From Tahibacter harae (GTDB lineage: Bacteria; Pseudomonadota; Gammaproteobacteria; Xanthomonadales; Rhodanobacteraceae), in NCBI RefSeq assembly GCF_024437735.1, contig NZ_JANFQO010000012.1, positions 1-64,000 of the forward strand: 64,000 bases of DNA. The letters run 5' to 3'. A program made the position numbers and the translations under genes. The notes beneath the pieces are model-generated. The model saw nothing but the letters and a program-made list of their open reading frames with translations, made no database searches and was not told the DNA's origin. Positions 26,866 through 34,903 of this stretch are shown one piece after another. Position 1 is the first letter of the stretch. Each line of letters begins with the position of its first letter.

Positions 26866-28062
26866 ATGTTTAACGCCGTTACCGAATTCCTGACCGGCGG
26901 CCTCACCCAGGCCAGCTGGCCATGGCTGATCGCGTACTTCGTCCTCGTCACCCAGCTCACGATCTTCTCGGTGACCTTGTACCTGCATCGCAGCCAGGCC
27001 CATCGCGGCGTCGACTTCCATCCGGTGCTGAACCATTTCTTCCGTTTCTGGACCTGGTTCTCCACCGCGATGATCACCAAGGAATGGGTGGCCATCCATC
27101 GCAAGCACCACGCCAAGTGCGAGACCGAGGAAGATCCGCACAGCCCGATGATCTACGGCATCAAGAAAGTGCTGTGGGACGGCGTGGACCTTTACCGCAA
27201 GGCCCGCCGCGACAGCGAGTGCATGGACAAGTACGGCCTGGGCACGCCGAACGACTGGCTGGAGCGCCGCATCTACACGCCGTATCCGGAAGTCGGCCCG
27301 ACCCTGATGCTGTTCCTCAACTTCGCCCTGTTCGGCCTGTGGGGCGTGGTGATCTGGGCCTGCCAGATGATCTGGATACCGTTCTGGGCCGCCGGCGTCG
27401 TCAACGGCCTGGGCCACTGGTGGGGCTACCGCAATTTCGAAAGCAACGACACGGCGACGAATCTCAGCCCCTGGGGCCTGATCATCGGCGGCGAGGAGCT
27501 GCACAACAACCACCACGCCTTCCCCAGCTCGTCCAAGTTCGCCCTGCGCAAGTGGGAACTGGACATCGGCTGGATCGCGATTTGCGCGTTCAAGTCGGTG
27601 GGCCTGGCCAAGGTGCTGCGCGTCGCGCCCAGCCTGGACGTGCGCCCGAACATGCACCTGCCCGACGGCGACACCATCAAGGCGCTGATCGCACACAAAT
27701 TCCAGGTGATGACCGATTACTTCGGCAACGTCATCGCGCCGACCCTGCGCGAGGAAGCCGCCCAGGCCGGCAACAACCTCAAGGACCTGCCGCGCCGTCT
27801 GCGCAAGGGCCTGTCCAGCGGCGGCCGCTGGCTGGACAACGATGCACGCGAACGCCTGGGCCAGTGGGTCAACCAGCGTCCGGCCATGGCCACCGTCATG
27901 GAATACCGCGGCCGCCTGCACGAGCTGATGGAAAGCCGCAACGGCGATGCCATGCTGGAAGCGCTCAAGCAATGGTGCCGCGAGGCCGAGGCCAGCGGCA
28001 TCCGCGCGCTGCAGGAGTTCGCCTCGCGCCTGAAGGGCTATTCGCTGGCCGCCGCGCACTGA
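26866..28062 (+). CDS. Membrane fatty-acid (acyl-CoA/phospholipid) desaturase
   Basis: A 398-residue di-iron desaturase that introduces a double bond into membrane acyl chains. Three histidine boxes are present: HRSQAHR (41-47), HRKHHAKCETEEDPHSP (78-94) and ELHNNHHAFP (about 208-217). Transmembrane segments flank them (about 17-40, 148-180). Compared with stearoyl-CoA desaturases, it has a C-terminal extension of about 130 residues rich in charged helices (RRLRKGLSSGGRWLDNDARE). It stands alone, with a terminator behind it, and is divergent from the ABC operon. Such enzymes are often cold-regulated; nothing here proves that. Confidence 0.92.
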   Translation: MFNAVTEFLTGGLTQASWPWLIAYFVLVTQLTIFSVTLYLHRSQAHRGVDFHPVLNHFFRFWTWFSTAMITKEWVAIHRKHHAKCETEEDPHSPMIYGIKKVLWDGVDLYRKARRDSECMDKYGLGTPNDWLERRIYTPYPEVGPTLMLFLNFALFGLWGVVIWACQMIWIPFWAAGVVNGLGHWWGYRNFESNDTATNLSPWGLIIGGEELHNNHHAFPSSSKFALRKWELDIGWIAICAFKSVGLAKVLRVAPSLDVRPNMHLPDGDTIKALIAHKFQVMTDYFGNVIAPTLREEAAQAGNNLKDLPRRLRKGLSSGGRWLDNDARERLGQWVNQRPAMATVMEYRGRLHELMESRNGDAMLEALKQWCREAEASGIRALQEFASRLKGYSLAAAH

Positions 28063-28088
28063 GCCGCACAGCCAGGCCGTTGAAATAG

Positions 28089-28118
28089 CGAGGGCGCCCC
28101 AGGGCGCCCTCGCCGTTT
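28089..28118 (+). terminator. Terminator-like hairpin after the desaturase gene
   Basis: CGAGGGCGCC (28089-28098), loop CCAG, GGCGCCCTCG (28103-28112), then ccgtttcc. Strong stem, weak T-run. Confidence 0.6.
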
Positions 28119-28225
28119 CCGGCCCCCGGCCGGGCCGCGGCGGAATGTGACGGAATTTGCATATTGCGCGGCGGCATGAGAAGTCAGACCATCCCGTTGC
28201 GCATGTTGCGCATAGGGGAAAATCC

Positions 28226-28591
28226 ATGATCAAGTCTTCCGGGCTGTTGCTGGCCGCCGTTGCCGTGCTCGCTTCCACCGCTGCCTCCGCCAGCGAGAAC
28301 GATTCCAAGGTCGTACTGAAGAACCAGTCGGCCTGGGCCATACACCAGCTGTATTTCTCGCCCACCAGCGAGCGCGAATGGGGCCCGGATCAGCTGGGCA
28401 ACCACACCATCAACACCGGCGAGACCTTCACCCTGAGCGGCGTGCCGTGCGCCGCCTACGATGTGCGCGTGGTCGACGAGGACGGCGACGAGTGCATCAT
28501 CGAAGACGTCGGCCTGTGCGCGACCAAGGACACCTGGGTCATCACCGACAAGGACCTGCTCGGCTGCCAGGCCGCCACGCAGGGCGAGTAA
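28226..28591 (+). CDS. Small secreted four-cysteine protein of unknown function
   Basis: 121 residues with a clear signal peptide (MIKSSGLLLAAVAVLASTAA, cleavage near SASA/ENDS). The mature part of about 98 residues (KVVLKNQSAWAIHQLYFSPT, then REWGPDQLGNHTINTGETFT) has four cysteines (VPCAAYD, DECIIEDVGLCATK, LLGCQ) that could form two disulfides, and is acidic. Similar small periplasmic proteins (NQS-x-W/Y-x-I, SPT, WGPDQLG) occur singly in proteobacteria without known function. The ATG at 28226 follows an AGGGGAAAA ribosome site; the frame upstream of it is non-coding-like. Confidence 0.75.
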   Translation: MIKSSGLLLAAVAVLASTAASASENDSKVVLKNQSAWAIHQLYFSPTSEREWGPDQLGNHTINTGETFTLSGVPCAAYDVRVVDEDGDECIIEDVGLCATKDTWVITDKDLLGCQAATQGE

Positions 28592-28649
28592 GTCCCGCTT
28601 TCGCAGCCGCGCCCGCCACGGCGGACGCGGCTGCTGTCGCGGCGGCCGC

Positions 28650-28655
28650 TACACT
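28650..28655 (+). promoter_or_regulatory. -10-like box (TACACT) before the membrane protein gene
   Basis: TACACT in the context gctacactgcgcgctttg, 27 bases before the GTG at 28683. A near-identical context (gctacactgtcgcgctttg) occurs before tatA on the other strand. Confidence 0.4.
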
Positions 28656-28682
28656 GCGCGCTTTGATTCGCCGGAAGCCGCC

Positions 28683-30302
28683 GTGAGCGACGCAGAACCC
28701 GCCGCAACGAACGAAGCCGGCCAGGCCCGCCAGGCCGGCCGCATTGCCTTCGAAAACCTGCGCGAGCGCACCGACGAGCTGGAGCTGATCATCTCCGGTA
28801 TCAGTCTGCTGGCCCTGCTCGCCCTGCCGTCCTGGCTGTTCCAGCACTGGCTGCAGCTGGAGCTGCATGCCGAAGGCCAGCGCCATGTGCTGCTCGCGCT
28901 GGGCTTCCGTATCGTCAGCGGCCTGAGCATGACCCTGGCCGTCGCTTTCCTGCTGCATCTGGCCGTGCGCGCCTACTGGGTGGGCCTGATCGGACTCAAG
29001 GCTACCTTTCCCGAAGGCATACGCTGGCACGCCATACGCAGCATGGGCGAGGTCACCCGCGCCTACCAGCGCGCCCATGTGGTCGACCTGGACAAGGCCA
29101 TCGACAAGGCCGACCGCGCCGCCTCCATCATCTTCGCCCTGGTCAGCCTGGTTACGCTGGCGATGCTGTGGATAGGCCTGTTGATGGGCCTGGTCCTGCT
29201 TGGCGCGATGGGCGTGGGCGCCTTGCTGGGCGCCAGCGACGACGACGCCGGCCGCTGGGGCTTCAATTTCTTCATGGGCCTGACCTTCCTGGTCGTGATG
29301 CCCGCGATGTTGCTCGACAGCGACTGGCTGCGCCGCCGCCTGGGCCCGCCCGGGCCGCGTCGGCGCGCGGTGATCGAACAGCTGACCCGCTGGCAAAGCC
29401 TGCTGTTTCCGCAACGCCTGATACTGCCGGTGCAGCTGTCGCTGGAAAGCAACCTGCCGAGCTGGATCTTCACCGCGATCTTCCTGCTGCTGGTGGCCGT
29501 CAGCGTGGTACTGGGCGGCCTGCAGGAGAAGCTGCTGCGCCAGTTCGCCCCGATCTCCAGCTACGACTACCTGAGCGACAGCGACGCCGAGGGCGGCCTG
29601 CGCAGTGCCTTCTACGAAAACCTGCGCAGCGAGCGCGACGCCCTGGCGCGGGTGCCGCTGATCCCGGCGGACATGGTCGCCGACGGCCATCTGCGCCTGT
29701 TCCTGCCCTACCTGCCCGGCCGCGACAACCCGAAGCTGCGGCAAGGCTGTCCCGGGGCCGGCGACCAGCCGGCGCGCCGCCGCTGTCTGGCCGGCCTGTG
29801 GCGAGTGCGCATCGACGACAGGCCGGCCGCGCTGGACGACTTCATCGTGGCCGAGCGCCGCGACCTGGGCATGCGCGGCCTGCAGGGTTATCTGAGCCTG
29901 TCCGGGCTGGCGCCGGGGCGGCATGAGCTGCGGGTGGAGTGGCAGGGGGCGGCGGCGCTGGAGAACGGGCAGACGGTGATGGGAGAAGCGGCGAAAACCG
30001 GGGAAGCGGCGCCGGGGATGGCTCCTGGGGCGGCGGATTCTGTTGCAGTAGCAGAGGGGAAAGTGGGTGTCCCGAATTCCCCAGGTGTCCCGAATCCCAC
30101 TGAAAAAGTGGATGTCCCGAATCCCACTGCGAATCTCGCGAGTGTCCCGAATCTCGCGCCGATGAGCGAAAAAGTGGGTGTCCCCAATCCCGCGAATCCC
30201 ACCGCCGCCGGCGCATCCGGCACCGCAGCGCCGCCGGTCGTCTATCGCATCCCGTTCTGGTTCTCGCCGCCCTACCAGCAGGATCTGGCGCCGGCGCGCT
30301 AG
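28683..30302 (+). CDS. Polytopic membrane protein with repeat-derived C-terminal segment, function unknown
   Basis: 539 residues with about five transmembrane helices (about 36-58, 75-103, 140-168, 192-212, 255-277), followed by a soluble C-terminal region (about 280-455; YDYLSDSDAEGGLRSAFYEN, MRGLQGYLSLSGLAPGRHEL). I do not recognise the family. Residues about 459-515 are low-complexity: GVPNSPGVPNPTEKVDVPNP, then SVPNLAP and EKVGVPNPANPT. This stretch is encoded by a dispersed DNA repeat (tgtcccgaatccc) that has been kept in frame without stops. After it the sequence returns to normal (YRIPFWFSPPYQQDLAPAR). The GTG start at 28683 (VSDAEPAATNEAG) follows a TACACT box; earlier in-frame codons overlap the upstream gene. 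Confidence 0.7.
   Translation: MSDAEPAATNEAGQARQAGRIAFENLRERTDELELIISGISLLALLALPSWLFQHWLQLELHAEGQRHVLLALGFRIVSGLSMTLAVAFLLHLAVRAYWVGLIGLKATFPEGIRWHAIRSMGEVTRAYQRAHVVDLDKAIDKADRAASIIFALVSLVTLAMLWIGLLMGLVLLGAMGVGALLGASDDDAGRWGFNFFMGLTFLVVMPAMLLDSDWLRRRLGPPGPRRRAVIEQLTRWQSLLFPQRLILPVQLSLESNLPSWIFTAIFLLLVAVSVVLGGLQEKLLRQFAPISSYDYLSDSDAEGGLRSAFYENLRSERDALARVPLIPADMVADGHLRLFLPYLPGRDNPKLRQGCPGAGDQPARRRCLAGLWRVRIDDRPAALDDFIVAERRDLGMRGLQGYLSLSGLAPGRHELRVEWQGAAALENGQTVMGEAAKTGEAAPGMAPGAADSVAVAEGKVGVPNSPGVPNPTEKVDVPNPTANLASVPNLAPMSEKVGVPNPANPTAAGASGTAAPPVVYRIPFWFSPPYQQDLAPAR
30055..30210. repeat. Intragenic copies of the gtgtcccgaatccc repeat
   Basis: Three long copies of gaaaaagtgggtgtcccgaa-type sequence begin near 30056, 30103 and 30168. 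Shorter cgaatcccac/cgaatctcgcg units lie between them. The 14-mer cccgaatcccactg occurs at 30088-30102 and 30117-30129 and matches the intergenic copy at 10671-10684. The spacings preserve one reading frame. Confidence 0.8.
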
Positions 30303-30385
30303 CCGGCCGCGGCACTTCACAACGGGGCGGGCGTTGCTATAGTCGGCGGGAATATTTTCTGAATTGGAAAATCCCGGAAATCATC

Positions 30386-32395
30386 ATGACGCCAGCCGCT
30401 CCCGCCGTCCGCACGCCGTCGCGTTCCGTCCAGGCCGTTGGCTTCGTCCTGGCGCTGCTGGCCGGCGCCGGCCAGGCCCAGCTGCCTGCGCCGGTCGCGC
30501 CGCCCAGGCCCGCGCGGGAACCGGGGGCTGCGCCGGCGATCACCGAAACAGCGCCGGCGCGGCTGGATGCGGCCGATCTGGCGGCCTTCGTCGATGGCGC
30601 GGTGGAGGCCTACCGGCGCCGTGTCGGCCTGGCCGGCGTCAGTGTGGCCGTGGTCGATGCGCAGGGGCCGCTGCTGCTGCGCGGCTACGGCTTCGCCGGG
30701 CTGGAGCCGGAGCGGCCGGTGGACGAGCGCAGTCTGTTCCGCATCGGCTCGGTGTCCAAGACCTTCACCTACCTACAAGCGCTGAAACTGGCCGACGCAG
30801 GCAAGCTCAGGCTGGATGCGCCGGCCAACGACTACCTGCCGCCGGCGCTGCGCCTGCCCGAGGACGGCTATGCGCCGGTGCTGGTGTGGCATCTGATGAC
30901 GCATACGGCCGGCTTCGAGGACTCTGCCCTGGGCCATCTGTTCGCCGCGACGCCGCAGGCCTCGCTGCCGCTGAATGACTATCTGCAACGCCACCGTCCG
31001 GCGCGCGTGCGCGAACCCGGTACTCATGCGGTGTATTCGAACTACAGCGTGGCCCTGCTCGGCGCCGTGCTGGCCCAGGTCGAGGGCGTGGGCTTCGAGG
31101 CGCTGCTGGAGCGCGACCTGTTCCAGCCCCTGGGCATGCACGACAGCGGCTTCCGCGAACCGCTGGACGCGGGCGATCCGCGCAGCGCGCCGGCCGCGCT
31201 GCAGGCACTGCGCTCGGCCGGCTTCGCGCGCAAGGACGGCGGCTTCGAGAGCAAAGGTTTTGAATACATCGCCCAGATCGGCCCGGCCGGCGCCGTCTCC
31301 AGCAGCGCCTCCGACATGGCGAAATACCTGCGCATGCTGCTCAACCGCGGCCGGCTGGACGGGCGCGAGATCCTGCCGCCCGGCGTCTTCCAGCGCCTGG
31401 AAGACGATCCGCTGGTGCGCAACGCGCCCGACGCCACCGGTTTCGCCCATGGCTTCTTCCGCAAGCGCTACGGCGAGGTCACCAGCCTGGAGCACGGCGG
31501 GGCGACCCTGTATTTCCATTCCAACCTGGTCGTGCTGCCGGAACTGGGCTTCGGCGTGTTCGTCTCCACCAATACCGACATCGGCCGCCAGTTCGCCGCC
31601 GAGTTGCCGGGACTGCTGATCGAACGCTATTTCGCCCGCGCCCGCACACCGGCCGCCGCGGCGGCGCCGGCGGATTTCGCCGCCACGGCCCAGGCCTACG
31701 CCGGCAGCTATCTGGGCGAGCGGCGCACCTACACCACGTTTGAAAAAATGCTGATTTCTTCCAATGCCGAGATCCGCGTGGGCAAGGATCATCTGGTGCT
31801 CAGCGCCAACGGCGATAGCACGCGCTGGCTGCCGGAAAAACCCGACGTATTCCGCGCCGAACGCGGCCCGGGCCGGCTGGTCTTCCTGCGCGACGGCAGC
31901 GGCCGGATCGGCGGCTTCGTCAGCCCCGGCGGCCACGACGTATTCGACCGCGCCGGCTTCTTCGACAGTTCGCAGAACGTGCTGCTGTTGCTGGGCCTGA
32001 GCGCCCTGAGCGCAGTGGGCGTGCTGTTCGGCCTGTGGCAGCGCCGCCGCCAGCCGCGCCGGCCCGGCGCCGCCGTCGCCAGTGCGCGCTGGCTGGGCCT
32101 GGCTGCGGCTGCCTGGCTGGTATTCGCCGGCACCTTCGCCGTCGCCTTTGCCCAGCTCGCCGGCGACGAAGCCCTGGCTCTGTTCCACTATCCCACGCCG
32201 CTGCTGCGCGTGGCGCTGTGGCTGGCCCTGCCGGCGCTGCTGCTGTCCCTGCTCTGCCTGCCCCTGCTGTGGCCGGCCTGGCGCAGCCGGGACTGGAACG
32301 CCTGGCGCAAGCTGCGGCATACCGCGGCCGTGGCCGTATTCCTGGCTACAGGCTGGGGGCTTTGGGTGTGGAATGCGGTGGGATGGAAGCTGTGA
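30386..32395 (+). CDS. Beta-lactamase-fold serine hydrolase with C-terminal membrane domain
   Basis: A 669-residue class C beta-lactamase/DD-peptidase-like protein. A signal peptide or anchor (about 12-32) is followed by a serine-hydrolase domain (about 65-420) with S-V-S-K at 122-125 (FRIGSVSKTFTYLQAL), the YxN motif YSNYS near 217, and HGG in SLEHGGATLYF near 370. A beta-rich linker with YAGSYLGERRTY comes next, and then three to four transmembrane helices (about 530-665). Membrane-tailed versions of this family include esterases and peptidases acting on small or D-amino-acid substrates; resistance activity is not implied. It ends about 215 bases before the rpmG terminators, facing them. 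Confidence 0.88.
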   Translation: MTPAAPAVRTPSRSVQAVGFVLALLAGAGQAQLPAPVAPPRPAREPGAAPAITETAPARLDAADLAAFVDGAVEAYRRRVGLAGVSVAVVDAQGPLLLRGYGFAGLEPERPVDERSLFRIGSVSKTFTYLQALKLADAGKLRLDAPANDYLPPALRLPEDGYAPVLVWHLMTHTAGFEDSALGHLFAATPQASLPLNDYLQRHRPARVREPGTHAVYSNYSVALLGAVLAQVEGVGFEALLERDLFQPLGMHDSGFREPLDAGDPRSAPAALQALRSAGFARKDGGFESKGFEYIAQIGPAGAVSSSASDMAKYLRMLLNRGRLDGREILPPGVFQRLEDDPLVRNAPDATGFAHGFFRKRYGEVTSLEHGGATLYFHSNLVVLPELGFGVFVSTNTDIGRQFAAELPGLLIERYFARARTPAAAAAPADFAATAQAYAGSYLGERRTYTTFEKMLISSNAEIRVGKDHLVLSANGDSTRWLPEKPDVFRAERGPGRLVFLRDGSGRIGGFVSPGGHDVFDRAGFFDSSQNVLLLLGLSALSAVGVLFGLWQRRRQPRRPGAAVASARWLGLAAAAWLVFAGTFAVAFAQLAGDEALALFHYPTPLLRVALWLALPALLLSLLCLPLLWPAWRSRDWNAWRKLRHTAAVAVFLATGWGLWVWNAVGWKL

Positions 32396-32527
32396 GAGCC
32401 GTGGGAAGCACGCCGCATCCGGCCATGAGCGCCGGCTGCGCTGCACAACCGGGCCGGAAAGGCAGCCGGCCAGCCGTCAGGCTCCGGCCTGAGAATCCCG
32501 CCGGATGAGCGGTGCATCGGCGAAATG

Positions 32528-32589
32528 AAAAGCCCGCTTCGCCGCGGGCGCATCGCCAGAACGAAAAAGCCCGCCTTACGGCGGGCTTT
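32528..32589 (-). terminator. Tandem terminators of the rpmB-rpmG operon
   Basis: Nearest the gene: AAAGCCCGCC (32566-32575), loop TTAC, GGCGGGCTTT (32580-32589). On the minus strand this is followed by a T-run (from aaaaa at 32564-32568). A second, shorter hairpin GCCCGC (32532-32537)/GCGGGC (32544-32549) also ends in TTTT on the minus strand. Two hairpins in series make a strong stop. Confidence 0.8.
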
Positions 32590-32613
32590 GGTAATTCAGC
32601 CGGAAGCAGCCGA

Positions 32614-32778
32614 TTACTTGATCTTCGCTTCCTTGTACTCGACGTGCTTGCGCACGACCGGGTCGTACTTCTTGATCGCCATTTTTTCCGGCGTGTTCTT
32701 CTTGTTCTTGTCGGTGGTATAGAAGTGGCCGGTGCCGGCGGTGGAGATCAGGCGGATTTTGTCACGCTTGGATGCCAT
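32614..32778 (-). CDS. rpmG: 50S ribosomal protein L33
   Basis: 54 residues, [20 protein letters not shown] followed by [20 protein letters not shown], the standard bacterial L33. It lacks the two CxxC zinc pairs, so it is the zinc-free (C-minus) form. Its GGAG ribosome site is 8-11 bases upstream of the ATG. It follows rpmB by 11 bases, the usual rpmBG operon. Confidence 0.98.
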   Translation of the reverse strand: MASKRDKIRLISTAGTGHFYTTDKNKKNTPEKMAIKKYDPVVRKHVEYKEAKIK

Positions 32779-32789
32779 GGTTTATCTCC

Positions 32790-33026
32790 TCAGATCTTTT
32801 CGCCACGAGCGCGCAGCTCGGCGACGACGACCTCGATACCTTTCTTGTCGATGGTACGCAGGGCGTGGTTGGAAAGGCGCAGCTTGATCCAGCGGTTCTC
32901 GCTCGGCACCCAGAAGCGGCGCTCGTGCAGGTTGGGCAGCCAGCGGCGGCGGGTCTTGTTGTTGGCGTGCGAGACGTTGTTGCCGCTCAGCGCACCCTTG
33001 CCGGTAACTTGGCATTTACGGGCCAT
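32790..33026 (-). CDS. rpmB: 50S ribosomal protein L28
   Basis: 78 residues, [20 protein letters not shown] and [14 protein letters not shown], which is canonical L28. It has the N-terminal C-x-V-T-G-K motif but no zinc pairs. The start at 33026 is preceded by a GAGGT ribosome site. First gene of rpmB-rpmG. Confidence 0.98.
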   Translation of the reverse strand: MARKCQVTGKGALSGNNVSHANNKTRRRWLPNLHERRFWVPSENRWIKLRLSNHALRTIDKKGIEVVVAELRARGEKI

Positions 33027-33203
33027 ACGTACCTCATCAGATTCATTGGGCCGCCCTTGGCCAGGGCGGTATCGGCCCAGCGGCATGCGGGCATGCCATG
33101 CGTTGCTGGAAGACGCCTGCGTCAGCGGAAGCTGCGCGAAAACCCCGGAACGCATGCCGGGTTTCCTGGCCCGGGAATACGGGCGCCGCAAAGCGAGCCG
33201 CGC

Positions 33204-33232
33204 TTTATAGCAGGGCAGCGCCGCGCAGGCAA
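33204..33232 (-). promoter_or_regulatory. Predicted promoter of rpmB-rpmG
   Basis: On the minus strand TTGCCT (33227-33232) and TATAAA (33204-33209) are spaced by 17 bases, a good sigma-70 match. This would give a leader of about 170 bases before rpmB. The 319-base gap 33027-33345 otherwise holds only the secB promoter. Confidence 0.55.
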
Positions 33233-33302
33233 GCGGGCAGATAGCCGGCCATCGCTCCGGCCCGGTACCTCCGGCGCATGAACCGCAGGCGCGGAGTTAT
33301 GG

Positions 33303-33308
33303 GATACT
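33303..33308 (+). promoter_or_regulatory. -10-like box of secB
   Basis: GATACT, 37 bases before the secB ATG. Confidence 0.3.
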
Positions 33309-33345
33309 CCCGCTCCTTTTCTCACCGTTCCCACCGGAGACACCC

Positions 33346-33831
33346 ATGTCCGATACCGCCGCCAACGGCCAGGCTGCTGCCCAGGCGCAGCTGTCCGTGC
33401 AGAAAATCTACATCAAGGACTCCTCCTTCGAAGCGCCGGCCGCGCCGCACATCTTCCAGGAGCAGGGCCAGCCGCAGATCCAGCTGCAGCTGGGTCAGCA
33501 GGTCAACGCCCTGGCGCAGGACGTGTACGAACTGGTGCTGAGCGTGACCGTGACCTGCAAGCTGGGCGAGAAGATCGCCTACCTGTGCGAAGTGCAGCAG
33601 GCCGGCATCTTCGGCGTGGCCGGTTTCGACGATGCCAACCGCGACGCCGTGCTGGGCAGCTACTGCCCCAACGTGCTGTTCCCCTACGCCCGCCAGGCCA
33701 TCTCCGACATGGTGCAGAACGGCGGTTTCCCCCCCTTCTTCCTGCAGCCGATCAATTTCGACGCGCTCTACGCCGAGGCGATGTCGCGCCGCGCCAGCGA
33801 AGGCGGCGAAGCACCGGTCCTGAACGCCTGA
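33346..33831 (+). CDS. secB: Protein-export chaperone SecB
   Basis: A 161-residue cytoplasmic tetrameric chaperone that keeps precursors unfolded and passes them to SecA. Family blocks: [20 protein letters not shown] near the N-terminus, [26 protein letters not shown], and [20 protein letters not shown] with [17 protein letters not shown]. The ribosome site CGGAGA lies 6-11 bases before the ATG. It is followed four bases later by gpsA, a pairing also seen in E. coli. Confidence 0.98.
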   Translation: MSDTAANGQAAAQAQLSVQKIYIKDSSFEAPAAPHIFQEQGQPQIQLQLGQQVNALAQDVYELVLSVTVTCKLGEKIAYLCEVQQAGIFGVAGFDDANRDAVLGSYCPNVLFPYARQAISDMVQNGGFPPFFLQPINFDALYAEAMSRRASEGGEAPVLNA

Positions 33832-33835
33832 AGCC

Positions 33836-34858
33836 ATGAGCGCGCAAGCCCGGGTTGCCGTCCTGGGTGCCGGCTCCTGGGGCACCGCGCTGGCCAGCCT
33901 GCTCGCCCGGCATGGCGTCCATACCACCTTGTGGGGACGCGATGCCGCGGCGATGCGCGGCATGGCCGAACAGCGGCTCAATGTGCGCTATCTGCCGCAC
34001 AGCCCGCTGCCTGAAAGCCTGCACTACAGCGCCGACCTCGCCGCCAGCGTGGCCGGGGCCGACTGGCTGCTGGTGGTCACCCCCAGCCACGCCTTCCGCG
34101 AACTGATCGAGAAACTCGCCACGCTGCCCTCGCGCTTCCACGGCATTGCCTGGGCGACCAAGGGCTTCGAGCCCGGCACCGGCCGCTTCCTGCACGAGCT
34201 GGTCGAGGAGATCCTGCCCGGCCAGCCCGGCGCCGTGGTCACCGGCCCCTCCTTCGCGCGCGAAGTGGTCGACGGCCTGCCCACCGCGGTGACGGTGCAT
34301 TCCGACAACGCCGACTTCGCCCAGACCGTGGCCGAGCAATTGCACGGGCCGACTTTCCGCGCCTATACCGGCAGCGACCTGCTCGGCGCCGAACTCGGCG
34401 GCGCGATGAAGAACGTGCTGGCCGTGGCCACCGGCGTCGCCGATGGCATGCAGCTGGGCCTGAATGCCCGCGCCGGCCTGATCACCCGCGGCCTGAACGA
34501 GATGCTGCGCCTGGGCGTGGCCCTGGGCGCGCGGGCGGAAACGCTGATGGGCCTGGCCGGCCTCGGCGACCTGGTGCTGACCTGTACCGGCGACCTGTCG
34601 CGCAACCGCCGCCTGGGCCTGGCCCTGGGCCGCGGCACGCCGCTGAAACAGGCCGTGGCCGAGATCGGCCAGGTAGTCGAAAGCGTGCAGACCGTGGACG
34701 AGGTGATGCGCCTGGCTACGCGCCACGAGGTGGAACTGCCCATCGCCCGGCATGTGCAGCGCGTGCTGCACGAGGAAATCACGCCGGCCGAAGGTCTGCG
34801 CCTGCTGCTGGCACGCGAGCAGAAACCGGAATATCCCGAGCCGTTTCCGGTCCAGTGA
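33836..34858 (+). CDS. gpsA: Glycerol-3-phosphate dehydrogenase [NAD(P)+]
   Basis: A 340-residue cytoplasmic enzyme that reduces dihydroxyacetone phosphate to sn-glycerol 3-phosphate, the first backbone precursor for phospholipids (used by PlsB, encoded near 60 kb). N-terminal Rossmann motif [20 protein letters not shown], then [19 protein letters not shown], catalytic lysine region [18 protein letters not shown], and [20 protein letters not shown]. It sits four bases behind secB and ends at a strong hairpin. Confidence 0.97.
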   Translation: MSAQARVAVLGAGSWGTALASLLARHGVHTTLWGRDAAAMRGMAEQRLNVRYLPHSPLPESLHYSADLAASVAGADWLLVVTPSHAFRELIEKLATLPSRFHGIAWATKGFEPGTGRFLHELVEEILPGQPGAVVTGPSFAREVVDGLPTAVTVHSDNADFAQTVAEQLHGPTFRAYTGSDLLGAELGGAMKNVLAVATGVADGMQLGLNARAGLITRGLNEMLRLGVALGARAETLMGLAGLGDLVLTCTGDLSRNRRLGLALGRGTPLKQAVAEIGQVVESVQTVDEVMRLATRHEVELPIARHVQRVLHEEITPAEGLRLLLAREQKPEYPEPFPVQ

Positions 34859-34863
34859 AAACC

Positions 34864-34886
34864 CGCGGGCGCCTCGGGCGCCCGCG
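34864..34886. terminator. Terminator hairpin between gpsA and the DUF4139 gene (convergent)
   Basis: CGCGGGCGCC (34864-34873), loop TCG, GGCGCCCGCG (34877-34886), six bases after gpsA. On the minus strand ttttc follows, so it may serve both convergent genes. Confidence 0.65.
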
Positions 34887-34903
34887 CTGTCTCACATCTT
34901 GAT

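Noticed and set aside
28683-30302. The V-P-N-P repeat segment as a frameshifted or broken gene end
   Set aside because: The frame resumes normal sequence after the repeat and ends with a regular stop; no shift is needed.
30386-32395. Serine hydrolase as an antibiotic-resistance beta-lactamase
   Set aside because: The S-x-x-K/YxN/HGG set is shared with esterases and peptidases, and the C-terminal membrane domain is not typical of resistance enzymes.
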